Shown piece after piece: positions 1 to 12,500 of a DNA stretch of 64,000 nt (position 1 is the stretch's first letter; each line of letters starts with the position of its first letter). The stretch spans positions 8,432,064 through 8,496,063 of the forward strand of contig OW051468.1 of NCBI GenBank assembly GCA_932521025.1, written 5' to 3'. Source of the stretch: Oscheius onirici. Its lineage: Eukaryota > Nematoda > Chromadorea > Rhabditida > Rhabditidae. Position numbers and translations under genes: made by a program. A model generated the notes under the pieces. The model did not search any database. It was not told where the DNA came from and saw only the letters and a program-made list of their open reading frames with translations.

Positions 1-646
1 CGGATTATTTGAAGAAGGTACGGCATTCAGGATGGCGTAGATGGCGCTTCGAAATTCCTCGTATTCTCTTCGTTCCAATAGTTCCTTAGCTTCGGGACTG
101 TCTACAAGCGGCCGGCCGAAGAATCCCATTCGACAATAAGCAATCTGAAGAAATTGTATTAGCGTTATGAATTAAGCAAACATACTGTTTTCTCTTCTGT
201 TCGTATTTCCATATGCAAATCGGAGCTTTTTATGACGAGAAGGTCGTTTTCTTGTGTGAATGAGCAGCTAAAACGGAGCTGTATATGACTAATTTGACCG
301 CTTACTCTAAGCTATGAGCCAATTGTTTCAGCTGATCGAAATATTGAGCACTTGTATCAACTAAATTCGATAAAATTAGCTGAAAATATAGTTTTTACCT
401 GGAATGTGTCGGCGCATGAAACCAATAGCTTGAATTACATCGATTCGGCTTTCTGCATCAAATACCAGCCGTTTTTCCTGTAAAATTAGCGTAATTCTGT
501 CATAAAAAAAACAGAAATACCATGAGATTTCGTCGAAGTGCCTGTCCGAAACCTTCCCACGAGAGCTTTTGTGACGACTGGCGAATTCTTTCCATTCTCA
601 TCTCCTGATCGATTTTGGCCAAGTCAAAATCTTCTTCTATCGTCAT
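1..646 (-). CDS. MED1: MED1-like Mediator subunit, N-terminal exons (partial, runs off window start)
   Basis: Five exons read in consistent phase on the minus strand: 521-646, 399-477, 306-360, 186-267 and 1-144, the last running off the window. The protein starts MTIEEDFDLAKI and continues through WEGFGQALRRNLMEKRLVF, a middle segment with HMEIRTEEKTIAYCRMG, then DSPEAKELLERREYEEF. From memory this follows the N-terminal MED1 pattern: a basic 'W....R..MEKR' helix, a beta region, then 'P.L...L....F.EF...L..L..LY'. MED1 is a regulatory middle-module subunit of the nuclear Mediator complex that bridges activators and RNA polymerase II. About 160 residues are visible. The introns are 38-60 bp with TTTCAG or TTTAG acceptors. 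I inferred the family from recall, so a profile search of the spliced product would be decisive. Confidence 0.66.
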
Positions 647-1003
647 TTTGTTCTCGGCCGGTTAAAAACCCTGAAAGCGGCGATAAATTATTTTTTCGAG
701 AGAAATATGCTGGAGAACGAGTTGGAAGAACCTTATTTTGAAAAGCGTTGCGCGCGAGAGGCAGACATTCGAACGTCCTCTGCATCCCTCACCTTTATCA
801 TTTTTCCCAAATTTGCTTTTACTTGTCCACATTTCTTTATTTTTATCTGCTTGTTAGAGAAAAACTATCGAAAACAGAACAAATCACAAACACACAACAA
901 ATACCTCTCCTGCCACGCATTCTGCTTCACTTTTTCAATCCTTTCACTTTTCACATCTTCACGAGCAAAAACCAACCATTTTCAGCCAGTTTAACTAGCA
1001 AAC

Positions 1004-3456
1004 ATGGGCAGTCGACATAGAAAGAAGCTCAATTATGATGATGGTAAGTCGCTAATAGTGTATGACCTCGTTTCTTTCAGAAATGAGCGATGATGACGAC
1101 TATTTTGGACGTTCATACGAAGAAGATCCCGTAGCTCTTTCCCCAGGATCCTGTAAGTTTACTTTCTTCTTTTTTTTACGATTTTTCACATTCAGCACAA
1201 TTTGTATACCGACGACACCGCCTGTCGTCCTCCAACACCTACAAATCCACGCTTACCGACTATATTCCAAAAGAACACGTCCTGGAGAATGATGTCGTGG
1301 ACGATTCAGTTTTTCGAATGGATGACAGTCAGTTTTTTTCCTCGTAGCTGCTAACGTTTGCCATTTTAGTCGACGAGAAGCCGGAGACCGTCCAACAGTC
1401 ACAATCTAGCCTCTCTTATGGTCCACCTCCTGGATTCGAGGCTTTTCAACAAAAACACATAGTCTTAACACTTCCCCCGATGCCAAAAAGGGTCGCTGAC
1501 CTGCCGGAAAGTTCAAATCAAGAATCCATAAAAGTAGGGAGAGTTTTTGTTCTTTCTTTTCATTAAAGTTTTAGCCCGTATTACCCAGCATATCGAATCT
1601 CAAAGTGACGGAGCAGGGGCGCAGTTCCTCAAAATCTCCGTCCCGGAAGAAGAACGAGCCAAAGCAGACGGTCACACCGCAACAAAATCTTGGAAGTATT
1701 CCGGCTAATTCAAGTACACACAGGTAGAAAACCCCTTTTTTTACAGTAACCCCAGAATTTAGACTAAATCAGCTGGCGGCCATTTCTTCAGCCAGTTCCA
1801 CGCCTCGAAGACCACGAAAAGCTCCTCAGGGAGAAAAGCTGCTGATTAATCTCGTCGTTGTCGGCCACGTCGATGCCGGCAAGTCGACCTTGATGGGACA
1901 TCTTCTTTATCAAGTCAGTGATTTCTTGTTTCTTTTCCTAATTCACATTTAGCTCGGCTGCGTCGACCAGCGAACAATTCACAAATATAAGCAAGAATCG
2001 GCCAGAACTGGCAAATCTTCTTTCGCATTCGCATGGGTTTTAGACGAGACGGAGGAAGAACGAGCTCGTGGTGTGACAATGGACATTGCCAAGACATTTT
2101 TCGAGACCAAGACAAAAAGAGTGCTGCTACTGGATGCTCCCGGCCACAAAGATTTCATTCCCAACATGATTACAGGTCCGTTTCCGAAGTTTGCGGACTA
2201 TAGCCAAAACATTATAATTTAGGAGCTTCACAAGCCGACGCCGCCATTCTTGTCGTGAATTCCACCAGAGGCGAATTTGAGACCGGCTTCGAAAATGGCG
2301 GACAGACGAGAGAACACGCCATGCTACTCAGAAGTCTAGGTTCGTTTTTTTTCAGATTTTTGCTTAAAAATCTATTAGGAGTAAGTCAGCTGGTCGTAGC
2401 TGTGAACAAATTGGATACGGTCGACTGGTCCCAGGACAGATTCAAGGAAGTCGAGAGCAGTATTAACGTTTTCCTAACAAAACAGGTAATTTCAAAGTCT
2501 CTTTCAAAAATCCAAAACTTCAGGCCGGATTTACAAAAGTACGCTTCGTGCCGGTTTCCGGTCTCTCCGGCGATAATTTGGCCGAAAAAGTCCCAGCCTC
2601 TCATATACTGAGTCAGTGGTATAATAAAGGTCCTCTTGTCGATTATATCGGTCAGTTTTCATTCCTTTCCCCATAAAAAAAATAATAATTTAGACTCTTT
2701 CACAGCGCCTCCTAGAGCAGTTGACGGCCCGCTGCGTATTGTCGTAAATGACGTCTTCAAAGCCACGACAACGCAGCTCTCAGTCAGCGGAAAAATCGAG
2801 TCGGGCGAAGTCGAGAGCGGCGACAAGATCTTCATCATGCCGAATGCTGACGCGGCTACTGTTAAAGGTAATTTTATTAGTTTAAATCGATGAAAAGTTT
2901 GGTGCAGGCTGTATGAACGACGACGGAGGTTCAGCCGACAGCTGTATAGCCGGCGACCAGGCTCTTCTAATTCTCCAAGGAACATTCGAGCCGGATACGA
3001 TACATGCCGGTCACGTTATTGTCAGAGGAGGAGAGGACACTCTAATACCGGGAAAACGATTCCTGGCCCGGCTCGTCGTATTCGATATTAACGTTCCGCT
3101 AATGAAAGGTATGCTCTTTTTTATTATATTTTTCTAAAAACGCCTTTCCAGGAACTAAAGCCGAACTTTTCTGCCATTCGCTATGCGTCCCTTGCACGTT
3201 GGTCAAACTCGTTGCGGCTGTCAACAAATCCAATGGAGAAGTCATCAAGGAACGACCCAGGTATTTTTAACTATGTCCTACAGTAACCCAAGTTTACAGA
3301 TGTCTTTCCCGAAACATGTCGGGAATTGTCGAAATTGAGACGGATTTTGATGTGGCCATTGAGCCGTTTACCATCTGCCGCGCCCTGGGACGACTGACGA
3401 TACGAGCAGGAGGACAGACGCTGGCTGCCGGAATTATCGAGAAGAAAATAGCCTAA
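1004..3456 (+). CDS. HBS1: HBS1-type translational GTPase (ribosome rescue)
   Basis: Fourteen exons splice in phase (1004-1043, 1081-1152, 1196-1327, 1370-1533, 1575-1723, 1763-1913, 1953-2175, 2223-2339, 2379-2485, 2524-2650, 2694-2867, 2908-3108, 3152-3260, 3300-3456). The N-terminus ([11 protein letters not shown], then [11 protein letters not shown]) matches the acidic HBS1 N-terminal domain and separates it from eEF1A and eRF3. The G domain shows [19 protein letters not shown] (G1), ERARGVTMD (G2), DAPGHKDF (G3) and VNKLDTVDW (G4), followed by two beta-barrel domains. HBS1 with Pelota/Dom34 releases stalled ribosomes in no-go and non-stop decay in the cytoplasm. The stop is TAA at 3454. 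A TTTCAG at 980-985 upstream of the ATG could be a spliced-leader acceptor. No lesions seen. Confidence 0.93.
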
Positions 3457-3947
3457 AAAGTTCAGAGAAATATCGAAAATTTCGGGTTTTATTGTGTAAC
3501 AGATTTTTTTATTAAAAAAATAATTTTGACAATTTTTCGTGTTTTTCCGATAAAAAAGACCAAAATAGCCATTGTGGGAAAGATAAGACGAACCGACGTA
3601 CTTGCTCTCCGAGAAATCATCAAGAGACATGTGAACAGTCGCAGCTTGTACCCGGTGCATCTCAAGACGTAAAGCTACGATTACAGGGAATCCTTCGGGT
3701 GCAAGAGGACCTGCTATCAGTCGAGACTTTTGTGTTTGGTCTTCTAGTCAACTGAATGCAAACAAATAGAGCGCCGTTTTGAGCAGTCTGTTTTCCGTCG
3801 GATGACTAGTTGAAAACGTTACGAAATACAAGGAGATAAAAAGTACGAGGACGGGAATAGAACATCAACTAGTTTGACTGGACTGCTATATTCTGTACAT
3901 AATGTCAAGCTAGAAATGGGAGACGGGAACGATTTTTTCAGTTTCAG
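3457..3947. other. intergenic, 3' flank of HBS1
   Basis: AT-rich tail after HBS1, with a run of T/A around 3500-3530 and no convincing coding exon. A 129-codon antisense ORF at 3271-3660 overlaps the last HBS1 exons and looks like a chance shadow. Confidence 0.5.
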
Positions 3948-4179
3948 ATGCCAGGTGGTAGTGTACTGTGGCAAGTCAGAGAAGAGATTTGTCCAAGCCA
4001 AGATGAAGTAGTCAGCAGAGAGAAGGCCAAGCTGGAGATTCGTGCTTTCAGAGACTTTGTTGCACGGAAAGTCACAGTAATCGATCCCCAGCCAGTGAGT
4101 GCTCTCGCGTATGCTTTTTTACAACATCTGCCAGAGTCTGAAAGCTGCAACAGTGGATCTGAAGGACGGCGCAACTTAA
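3948..4179 (+). CDS. hypothetical small two-exon gene
   Basis: The ATG at 3948 directly follows a pyrimidine-rich TTTCAG acceptor. Reading opens for 49 codons (MPGGSVLWQVREE... to IDPQP), where a perfect GTGAGT donor occurs at 4095. An acceptor CTGCCAG ends at 4134. Spliced, the frame continues SLKAATVDLKDGAT and stops at 4177-4179, giving about 63 residues. Unspliced, an alternative 83-residue ORF runs to 4199. The product is hydrophilic and charged with no recognised domain. Good splice signals and the ATG context argue for a transcript, but there is no homology support, and it could be part of a longer or decayed gene. Confidence 0.3.
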
Positions 4180-4188
4180 CCGAAGAAG

Positions 4189-4362
4189 ATGCCAATTGAA
4201 AAAGAAACTTTTAGAGAAGGATCTGAAGAAGATATTGGTGCAGATTCTCAGGAAGAAACAAACGGACGGACCAATCGATACAGAAAACCATCCATTCTTA
4301 GTCGTGTCCGAGTTGATTCAACAGAGATCTCTCTACTACTAAAGCGCAGTGGTCTGTCGTGA
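4189..4362 (+). CDS. hypothetical 57-residue ORF
   Basis: A short ORF (MPIEKETFREGSEEDIGADS... ending LLLKRSGLS) starts ten bases after the stop of the spliced model at 3948-4179. It is acidic in its first half and basic in the second. I recognise no family. It may be a downstream coding exon of the same transcript or chance. Only the charged composition and closeness to the neighbouring candidate support it. Confidence 0.2.
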   Translation: MPIEKETFREGSEEDIGADSQEETNGRTNRYRKPSILSRVRVDSTEISLLLKRSGLS

Positions 4363-4921
4363 ACTCTGTTTGTTTGTCCATGGCCACGAACAAGTCAGGA
4401 CAAGTTAGCTTTTCTTAGGATTAAATAGTTAGTTTTGAACATAGTGGGAAAGAGAAATCGAAGCTTTGACAATTTTCTTCGTACTTCTGAGCTCCGCAAA
4501 CGCCAGGGCGGCAACAGCCGTCGTAGACGGCTGATCTTTGTATATATTTTCGTCTTCCTTTTTGACGACAGAAAGGACGTCGTGGATTGAGAGAAAAAAA
4601 GATCAGTTGTAGAGGCCAAGAAGGCGGACGAAAATGTTAACAAACTTGAGAGTTTAAGATGTCAGGAAAGTTCAAATGGTCGGAAAGGTCGAATGGTACA
4701 CTGTCAAATAAATCGACTATGAATCTCGGCTACTCAGATCCTGGCTCTCATTTTCCAGACTCCCAACTTCCCTGTTTGTCAAGCCAGTGACATTCCAGTG
4801 GCTCTTTTACAGCCTCCTTCAGTTTTATCTCTTCTTCGCCCCTGACTGGTAGCTATTTGAACTTTGATTTTGTGACAGAAGCAGTGATTATAAATTAGTT
4901 CACTTTGTACAGAAAAATCAA

Positions 4922-5561
4922 TCAGCATTGTGTCATGAATTGAACACTTTTCCTCGGTTTCGTGACCGCCTTGAGCAGCTGCTCTATTTGCTCCTTTTGT
5001 CTTTTGATCGTCTCCGTGTAGTCGAGGCGTTCCAGCTCTTGTTCTGTCTGCAACTCGTCAATCTCGTCTTCCAGCAGGCGAACTCTCCTCTTTTCTTCTT
5101 TCAGCTGATCGGACAGGACTTCCAGACGGTCGAGGGTCTCGTAATACTTTACCAGTAGGTCTTCTTCATGCGCATTTGACTCTGAAATGATGAAATTTTA
5201 ACTGGAAAACAGTCCTTTAAAATCTGACCGTCCAATACCCTGGCCAGTTTACCTTGTTAGCCCCCTCTCCCTTAAATTTCGGGACTTTTTGAAGAAGCTC
5301 ATTTTTCGAGTTTACGCACGCGTTTTTCCAGCTTTATGATGTTCTACAAAGTTGTAGTACTTGACAAGCACTACAAGTTTTCAAAACATCGTGAAGCTCG
5401 AAAATGCTTTTTTCACAGAGAAAGACCGACTTTTCAATAAATATTCGTGTTCTTCGAGCTCGCGCCATTTTAGTTCAAACATGCTTGGGTGAGTAGTCAA
5501 CGTCCACACAGCAAACTGAAGCGAAAAACTGACCACTGGATCTCTTGGACTGTTGCTTCAT
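4922..5561 (-). CDS. small coiled-coil protein, two exons
   Basis: Exon 1 (5534-5561) encodes MKQQSKRSS and ends in phase 1 at a GTCAGT donor. Exon 2 (4922-5182) opens after a TTTCAG acceptor in matching phase and runs to TGA at 4922. The 95-residue product has a heptad-rich central segment (LDRLEVLSDQLKEEKRRVRL, then LEDEIDELQ and RQKEQIEQLLKAV) and ends KPRKSVQFMTQC. It is almost entirely predicted coiled coil with polar termini. I cannot name the family; small kinetochore, centrosome or scaffold subunits look like this. The 351 bp intron carries one copy of the short hairpin repeat at 5325-5400. Confidence 0.6.
5325..5400. repeat. short hairpin repeat, copy 1
   Basis: GATGTTCTACAAAGTTGTAG is followed after a short loop by an imperfect inverted copy (CTACAAGTTTTCAAAACATC). 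It lies in the intron of the coiled-coil gene. Seven more copies occur in the window. Confidence 0.8.
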
Positions 5562-6660
5562 AAATGGCGGGAAGATGGTAGTTTTTGGAGTTTGCACACT
5601 ATCAGGGAGAAAATGCCGCCAGAGGGGTGGATCTTTTATACTGGGACGCTATCGGAGAGGACACGTGAACAGCGGAAAACACACTTTATTCTACCGTATA
5701 CAGCCGTCTTCTTCTTCAAAATGAGACGAGGAGGCAAAGTGGACGCTGAGGGAGAGGCCTTCTCGACTACTGTACACTGCTCTGGCATTGTAGCAGGCGA
5801 TTCCAGGAGACTGGGGGAACTGAAATCTGACTGTTTTTTTTCTTCTGATAGAACATCTGATTGTGAGAATACACCTGAATCTGTACAATCGTACAAAGTT
5901 ATCAGACAATCGCCGGAAACAGATCAAACATCTGTTTCGGCATTCCCCCCTCCCCTCTTATCGGGGAAAACTAAAGTGAAGAGCCTGACAGTCTGTGCGT
6001 CATCGGAGCCTACTAGGGAGGACCGTCATAGGTTCAGTGTTCTTCCCTTATGACTTTAACAACAGGAAAAGACGTATCCAGATGATATGCAGAATAGCGC
6101 ATTGCCGGCTTCGACTAGAGGATGTAGACTGGGAATAGTTAGGCTTGAGGAAAGGGGAGTTCATCGGCTATAATCTCGTTTATTATAACCGTTGATTATA
6201 TGCTCCTCTACAGCTAAACTATTCAAGAGATGTGGTGTCTGTGGCTGATTTTGTCTGTTTAGTTGTCCGAGGTCAAGAGTTTCGTCGCGACTAGGCATGG
6301 GAACGACGAAGTCGTCTGATTATCCGGTTAATTTTCCAGACTATTTCTTTGTTCAATTTGTAACGTAACCAGCCGACTTTGTAGAGGCGTCGAAATTTTT
6401 CTGTATGATCTTTGCTTTTGCTCTACCGGACAGTGATCCCCTGTCCTTACTCGACCCTCTACCAGAGGCGAAAATATGTGATAACACGAGAGAAAATCCT
6501 GATGATGTTTTGTCGACACAATATTCGTATTAATGGGCAACAAACAGATAGTCAGACACAACAGACACCATGAAACTTTAACAGTTTTGAGGATTAAACT
6601 CTCGGGAAAATACAAATAAGGGACTTAGGAGTAACTGGTTTATATCTGTAAAGTCCTATG
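5562..6660. other. intergenic region with fragment of a dispersed repeat
   Basis: A 166-codon plus-strand ORF (5553-6053) overlaps the 5' end of the coiled-coil gene on the other strand and has no recognisable family or splice context, so I treat it as chance. Around 6520-6600 there is a diverged copy of the 'GACAGACACCATT...TTTAA' repeat also seen near 22,030, 32,700 and 45,770. Confidence 0.45.
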
Positions 6661-9357
6661 TTATACATGGACTTTCTGAAAACACTTCTCCGACTAATAA
6701 TAGCACAGTCTCGCAGCAGAGTAACATACAGTTAGCATTAAAAATCTGACCTGACATCTCTCCGGTCCAAAACACTTGATTCGCTGCAGCTGACCCGAAT
6801 AGTAAAGCTTGTAAAAGTCCCGATAGCAATCGGTTATAATTGTAGAGTAGAAGAACTTTTCAGGCATCCGTTTCATCAACTGACTGACATTTTGAATAGC
6901 CATCATTCTGAGACACTTTCGTAGATGAGGAGAGTAAGAAGGTACCTTTTAAAATCTGTACCAATGGCCTGAAGATCCTCGTCAGTGAGCAGTGTTTGTG
7001 GTTCGTACTGGACCTGTTTGTCCGGCTGGTACAGAGGCAGTGTTTTCTCCGAAACCCTGTTATTTTTGTCAATATGTTTGAGATGCGTAATTGCGTTGAC
7101 GGAATTCGGGACAGAATGTCTAAAACTGAAATTTTGTAGTTTATAAACCCTCTCACTTTCTCATTCCCTTCGGAATGGCTGGCGGCCAATGTATCCAGGA
7201 AGCATTGATGTACTTTGGCTGGACCACAAACTTTCCCATCTCCGTCTTCTGCTCGAATTTGATGGAGTGGATCATGTCCGTGACAAAGAAGTCCATTCCA
7301 GTTGAGCCTGAGCTTTGTTCAGAATTCTGACTAACTGATAGGACTCTGTTTGAAATCTGACAGTCATCTGACCAAGTGTTCCATCCAATATCCAATACTT
7401 TCCGTCCAAGCCGTCAAAACTTTTATAACATATCCAAAAAGTTTAGAAAGCCCCCAGTTACAGTAACCCTTTCGAAAGTTACCATTCCTCTGGTTTGCAG
7501 GCTTTCTTATCCTAAAATTCAGGTACAAAGGGTATTGGAAGCGCCAGGTTATAGTGACCCGTTCTTATCCTAAAATCTAGTTCCAAAAAATGTGGAAAGC
7601 CCCAGTTACAGTAACCCTCCCGAAAGTTACAGTAACCCGTTCTTATCCTAAAATCTAATTGGACTGGTCTCAGATCTAAGTCTCTTTGAAATCAGCTCAC
7701 CTGCCACAGAATGAGTGTTCTCCTTTCCATAGAACAGATAGGCTGAAGTGGGAAAAGTATTGAATATCTGCTCAAATTCATCAAAATAGCTGGCTCCCAG
7801 GCGCGGAATGAGAATATCGTCCAGGTCGACGAAACTGATGAATGAGGCTGTCTCCTATGGGAAATTTCTCTTTTTTATATCTCTCACCTTATACTGGAGA
7901 AGACAATCGGTCTGTGCTGCGGCCTGGTTCCTGAACTCGACATTCATGTTCGGATTGATGTCCTCCGATGAGACACTGCTCAACTGGACACGGTACCATG
8001 GCTGGAGAGTCAGGTAGTCCTAAACAGATTGCATGAACTAGACGGGAGCGAGTACCTGTCTCTCATACTCTCTCATCAGTTCGAACAGGGGCGATACCAT
8101 GCTTCGGATGTACAGATGCATATGGCTACCAAATCTGAGGAATCGTTCGTATTGAACAAAGCAAAAAATCGAACCTCTTATAGATGTGGGCAGCCAAAAT
8201 GGCGACCTGCCACTGTTCACTGGCGTAGAGGGGAGCAATACAGGTGACTACTTCATGGAAGGAGGTGGATGGCGTTGTGAATGGAATCTGAACTCGGATA
8301 AAAAAATATGAGATTGCAGGGAATAGACAGTTCGTAAAATTTTAGTCTTTGGGGGACCCATTGAAGCATTGGATACTCAGTCAAGTTGCTTGTAGTTCCG
8401 AGTGTTTCTTGGCCTAGTCACAGCTCGCCAACGGAGGCACTTTAAAGGACTGAGGAGCGCGGGAGACTGAAATTTCTGCTAAATTCAAATTTCCGCCGTT
8501 TTTGAGCTACCCCGGAATAGCATCTATGGGTCCCAAAACGGATAAAGTTTAAAGGACTGAGACAGGAGTGTTCCATTCAAGTTGAGACCGACCTCGGCGA
8601 AAGTGTTTCCAGTCCGAATTGCGATTGTGCTCAATGAGGGAACAGTCTCTACAACAGCGTAGTAGTCAATCCATCTGCACTTTTGATGAGGAGTGATCCT
8701 AAAATCAGATTTTTTTAACAGTTACCGTCTGTTCAGTAATTTCCAGTCTGCAGAAATTATTTCGTTATGATAAACAGGAATAGAAGACTACAACTTCCAA
8801 ATTTACGTATATTTTTGTGCTGAAGACGCCATTTTTAAATTTTTGATGTTCTACAAAGTTGTGCAGATCAAGGGCAACAAATTTGCAGAACATCGAAAAG
8901 TTCGAACATGCTGTCTTCAGACCAAAAAAAAATGCTCTTACGAAATTGCGTATTTTTGAGATTATAATACTACGGTATTTTATTGTGATCTCGCAATTAC
9001 CAAACTTTAAAGGACTGCTCACATTTGAATGTCCGCTTTGACATGTCTGCTCTCGTCCTCGGAGGAAGCCCAAAACTCCAGCTGAGAAGATTGACTGATC
9101 AGATCGAAATCTGCTGTAAAGACGACAACAACAGCAGCATTTCCGAGACTCTTCGACTTTGGAAAGTAATATGAAGAAAAGAGAAAAATGTCAAAGTTTT
9201 CCAGAGCCTGGTCATTGAACTCTTCTGGCTGGAAGTAACTGGAATTGGTTCCTTAAAAAATCTGGAAACTGACTTACCTAAGGGCTGTAAATGTTAGAAA
9301 AAGTAAGAAAGAGAGGACGAAGAAGGGAAAGAGAAGATAGAGATTACGTCGACCCAT
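6661..9357 (-). CDS. GT92 (DUF23) family glycosyltransferase, type II membrane protein
   Basis: About twelve exons on the minus strand. Exon 1 (9278-9357) starts MGRRN followed by ~20 hydrophobic residues, a signal anchor for the Golgi lumen. Exon 2 (9023-9238) contains SYFQPEEFND and NAAVVVVFTADFDLI. Later exons give APLYASEQWQVAI, MHLYIRSMVSPLFELM, LTLQPWYRVQL, FRNQAAAQTDCLLQYK, then the acidic metal-binding motif FVDLDDILIPR, YLFYGKENTHSV, WIHWPPAIPKGM, NAITHLKHID, and the end FYKLYYSGQLQRIKCFGPE. The last exon (6661-6675) ends KVHV. This is the order of the nematode GT92 domain, which includes beta-1,4-galactosyltransferases acting on core fucose of N-glycans. Phase across the two small exons near 8600-8750 is not fully resolved by eye. 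One large intron holds hairpin copy 2. Confidence 0.88.
7430..7660. repeat. intronic tandem repeat array
   Basis: Inside a GT92 intron the phrases CAGTTACAGTAACCC, CGTTCTTATCCTAAAAT and CCGAAAGTTAC repeat two to three times with drift, in units of roughly 60-90 bp. It looks like a small degenerate tandem array built from the CAGTTACAGTAAC word. Confidence 0.7.
8835..8910. repeat. short hairpin repeat, copy 2
   Basis: GATGTTCTACAAAGTTGTGC is paired with ACAAATTTGCAGAACATC, in a GT92 intron. Confidence 0.8.
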
Positions 9358-9571
9358 TCATGTCATTCGTGTTGGAAAAGGTGTTCGGGCCGAGATCATA
9401 TCTCCTCCTCGCCGGCCCGGTATCCCTGTCTAGTCTGGCCATTTCTTAACACGTAGTAAGCTTTATTTGACCGTTTTAAGGCGACAAAATTGACTCAACT
9501 TTTTTTGGCCGGGATGCATTCAAAAAAAACACGTAACTGAGGGAATGAACGGGGGGAAGAGATCACATTGT

Positions 9572-12500
9572 TTAAAGGACTGGATCACAGACTGAATTCG
9601 TGCAGAAAAGAGATATGTTACAACGGGGCGGATTACTGTTCACTTTTGGCTGAAGATGTTCCAGTGTCCTTGTTCCAGAGGGTACGGTAGGTAAGGACGA
9701 GATTATGTCCGAGATTTGTGAAGGAATTGGGACGGGAAGGACCACGCTGCTCATCGGCATTGGGAGATCGTGTCCGAGCGCGGCGTTCAGAACAACGCCC
9801 TCCTCTGCGGATACTGAATTGGATTAATCATTTGTAGCAACAGTCGCTAATATCCCCAGCAGGCCTGTTGAAATGCTGAGCCATTCCAGGCCGCACCTTC
9901 CACCTTCTCTTTCAGTTTTGCCGCATCCCAGAATGTTGCAATTTTGCTAAAAATCGGGCTTCTTGTTGTTTTATCGCCCCACAATTATTTTTCTTTCACA
10001 AAATTTTCTGCTTGTAAGCATTTTTCCACGGCGAAGCTGGAGAAAAGGCAGATTCCCCCTGTACCGGGCAAGTTCAGGACATTCTGGGTCTCACAAGGAG
10101 GTGTCGCGGCACAGAACCTCAAAATCACCAAGCCAGATCATCGGTTTTAAGCCGGGAAGTTCCCAACCCTGGTCCCGTACTAAAATCACAGAAAATTAGT
10201 CACCTTGCATTCCTTTCGAGCTCCTTCGCCTCGAGAAAAGAGTGCTGCTGCTCGAGAGACATCGAATGAGCGTAGTTTTCCAGCCAGGACTGTCGTCTTC
10301 CACGAGCAGAATTTCCACTGTGCGCAGAGTCATCAGAGATGTCCGATCCACCTAAAGCTGTAGATTTTGGAAAAAAATGTCAATTTTTGGCTCGTGCAAA
10401 TCGCCCAGCTTGAGTGTTAGGGCCGTCTGCTTTACATCCCTTTGGGTTGTAAAGTGACCAAAAAAGTGTTAAAGTAAGTAAGCATCGGACAATCAGTGTT
10501 AGGTAGGGGTGACACAAGCCACATGCGATGGACAAAGGAGTCTACCTTCACAATAGATCAGAGGAATTTGAAAGTCGTCTGAAAGGCAATGAACGGAGAG
10601 GAAGCAAACTAACCGATTCGGATGCTCATGTCACTCTCGAGGGAACCGCGACTGTCTCGCGACTCTCGACGTCCTCGGTCCTCTAGACGACCGTCTGCCG
10701 AAAGGAAGGACATTTTCCTCGAGTCGCTGGAGAAGGACGGACGCGCGGCACTGATCATGACACGAGGCAAGTTATTGGAACTCATTGAGACTCTTCGACT
10801 TCCCAATCGGCTGAAAACATCTTTCGTTATCGGGGTTCCTGTTCAGTCCTTTAAATTGGTCATATTCAATACATTTTACATATTATAAAACTCCTTTGTT
10901 AAAATTGACTTTTTAAGTCAGAAGATGGTATTTTCGAGCTTTATGGTGTTCTGCAAATTTGTAGCCATTGATCTGCTTTACAACTTTGCAGAACATCTAA
11001 AAGTTTGAAAAATCCGTCCCGAAAAATGGGGGTTCTCTTGAGAAGGAGAGTGCACGGAGCCTTGAATGGTATACCAAAGAACTTTGTACAAAAACAATGC
11101 TAAAAATATAGGCAACTCGTCTGAGTATTCAACGCAGATTCAATGAAACCTGATAAAAAATACGAGGCAAATTTTTTTTGGGAATGGCTGAAGAAGCATC
11201 GAAATTGTACAAAACTGCTCACCCTCTTCCTATTTCATGGTGCGCGAAGCGATCATCCTCTTCATATCGTAGCTGTTCAATGACGTCCAGAAGAATCCTC
11301 ACACTACTCATGACGTCATCAAAGTGAGCAGCACTAAAAGTCTCAAAAAATGTCTCTCTTTGAAGAATCTCACGTGAGTTCCTTATAGGACAGTCCAACA
11401 CAAAGAGGGTTGAGCAAATGGATGCAGAGTTGAGCGGGGTCGCGTAATCGGACAGGATCTCGGGTGACGATTCTCTGAACAAGTCCTGAAGAGGCTAAAG
11501 TTAAAAAAACTGTCATGACGATTACTTGATTTGGCATGAACGACGGCATGGTGATGGGAGGAACAGAGAGACGAGGTTTGGATCAGAACCGACAGAGTCG
11601 TGTGGTCACATCTGTCAGAGAGGGCAGTCAGAGCTACGAGAAGATCTAGTTGTCTCTGAAAGTATTTTTTTCTGGAGCTGTAGGTCAAGAATTTGGATCG
11701 TTTCACCGTTGGAAAACAAAGTTTTCAACGCCTTTATCAGGTAGAGACTCCCTTTCTTTGCGAAGTATTTGTCTTTTGATTTTTTTCCGCCACAGCAACC
11801 ATATAAGCATCTAGAAGCTACCACAGAAGATCTGCTCAAACCTCTCCTAACTATTTTTTATTGATTTTCAAAGCAACTTTTCCAAAACATATCAAAACAA
11901 CTTTGTCGGATCCCTTATTGTCGGATCCCTTACAAAAGTTCCCTTATTGCCACATAGGGCTTCAGACAGACCGACTTGGGACTAATTTAGAATGCCTAAA
12001 AATTACTCACAGGCACGTTGTCATGAAGGAACGGAGGAAGATTCTGGAACGCTGGTATCAGTCGCTTTGAAATAAAGGGCAGAGGGATCATATCGGCCAC
12101 CTGTACCAGACTTCGTATCGCTTGAGACTAAAAACTTTGTTCTTTTGTGACTCTCTCCAATGTCTACCTGCATACTGGTGTCGTCCGATTTGATGGACTG
12201 AATGATAAGATCGAGACATCTGTCCTCAACACGATCATCCGAGAGTCTTCGAAAGAGAACGCTCATATTTTCCAGGATGAGAGAACGGAGCTGAAAGTTT
12301 GTGTATAAGAGGGTGAGACTATTGGCTCAATCTGCCGGAGACTCTGACGTAGGCAATATTCCCTCTCCCCCTCAAAAAAAGGAGACTCACGGCTTTTGTA
12401 CTGGACGTCTCGACGATCCTACGCATCCATATGCGCAGCTTGTGAATGTTGTGGCTCTCGCAGTGTTCGAGTAAGTAGAAGAGTGGCTTAGCCACAGCGT

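Noticed and set aside
3271-3660. 129-codon minus-strand ORF
   Set aside because: It lies antisense to the last HBS1 exons and continues into A/T-rich flank.
5553-6053. 166-codon plus-strand ORF
   Set aside because: No splice context, no recognisable motif, low-complexity Ser/Arg composition, and overlap with the 5' exon of a better supported minus-strand gene.
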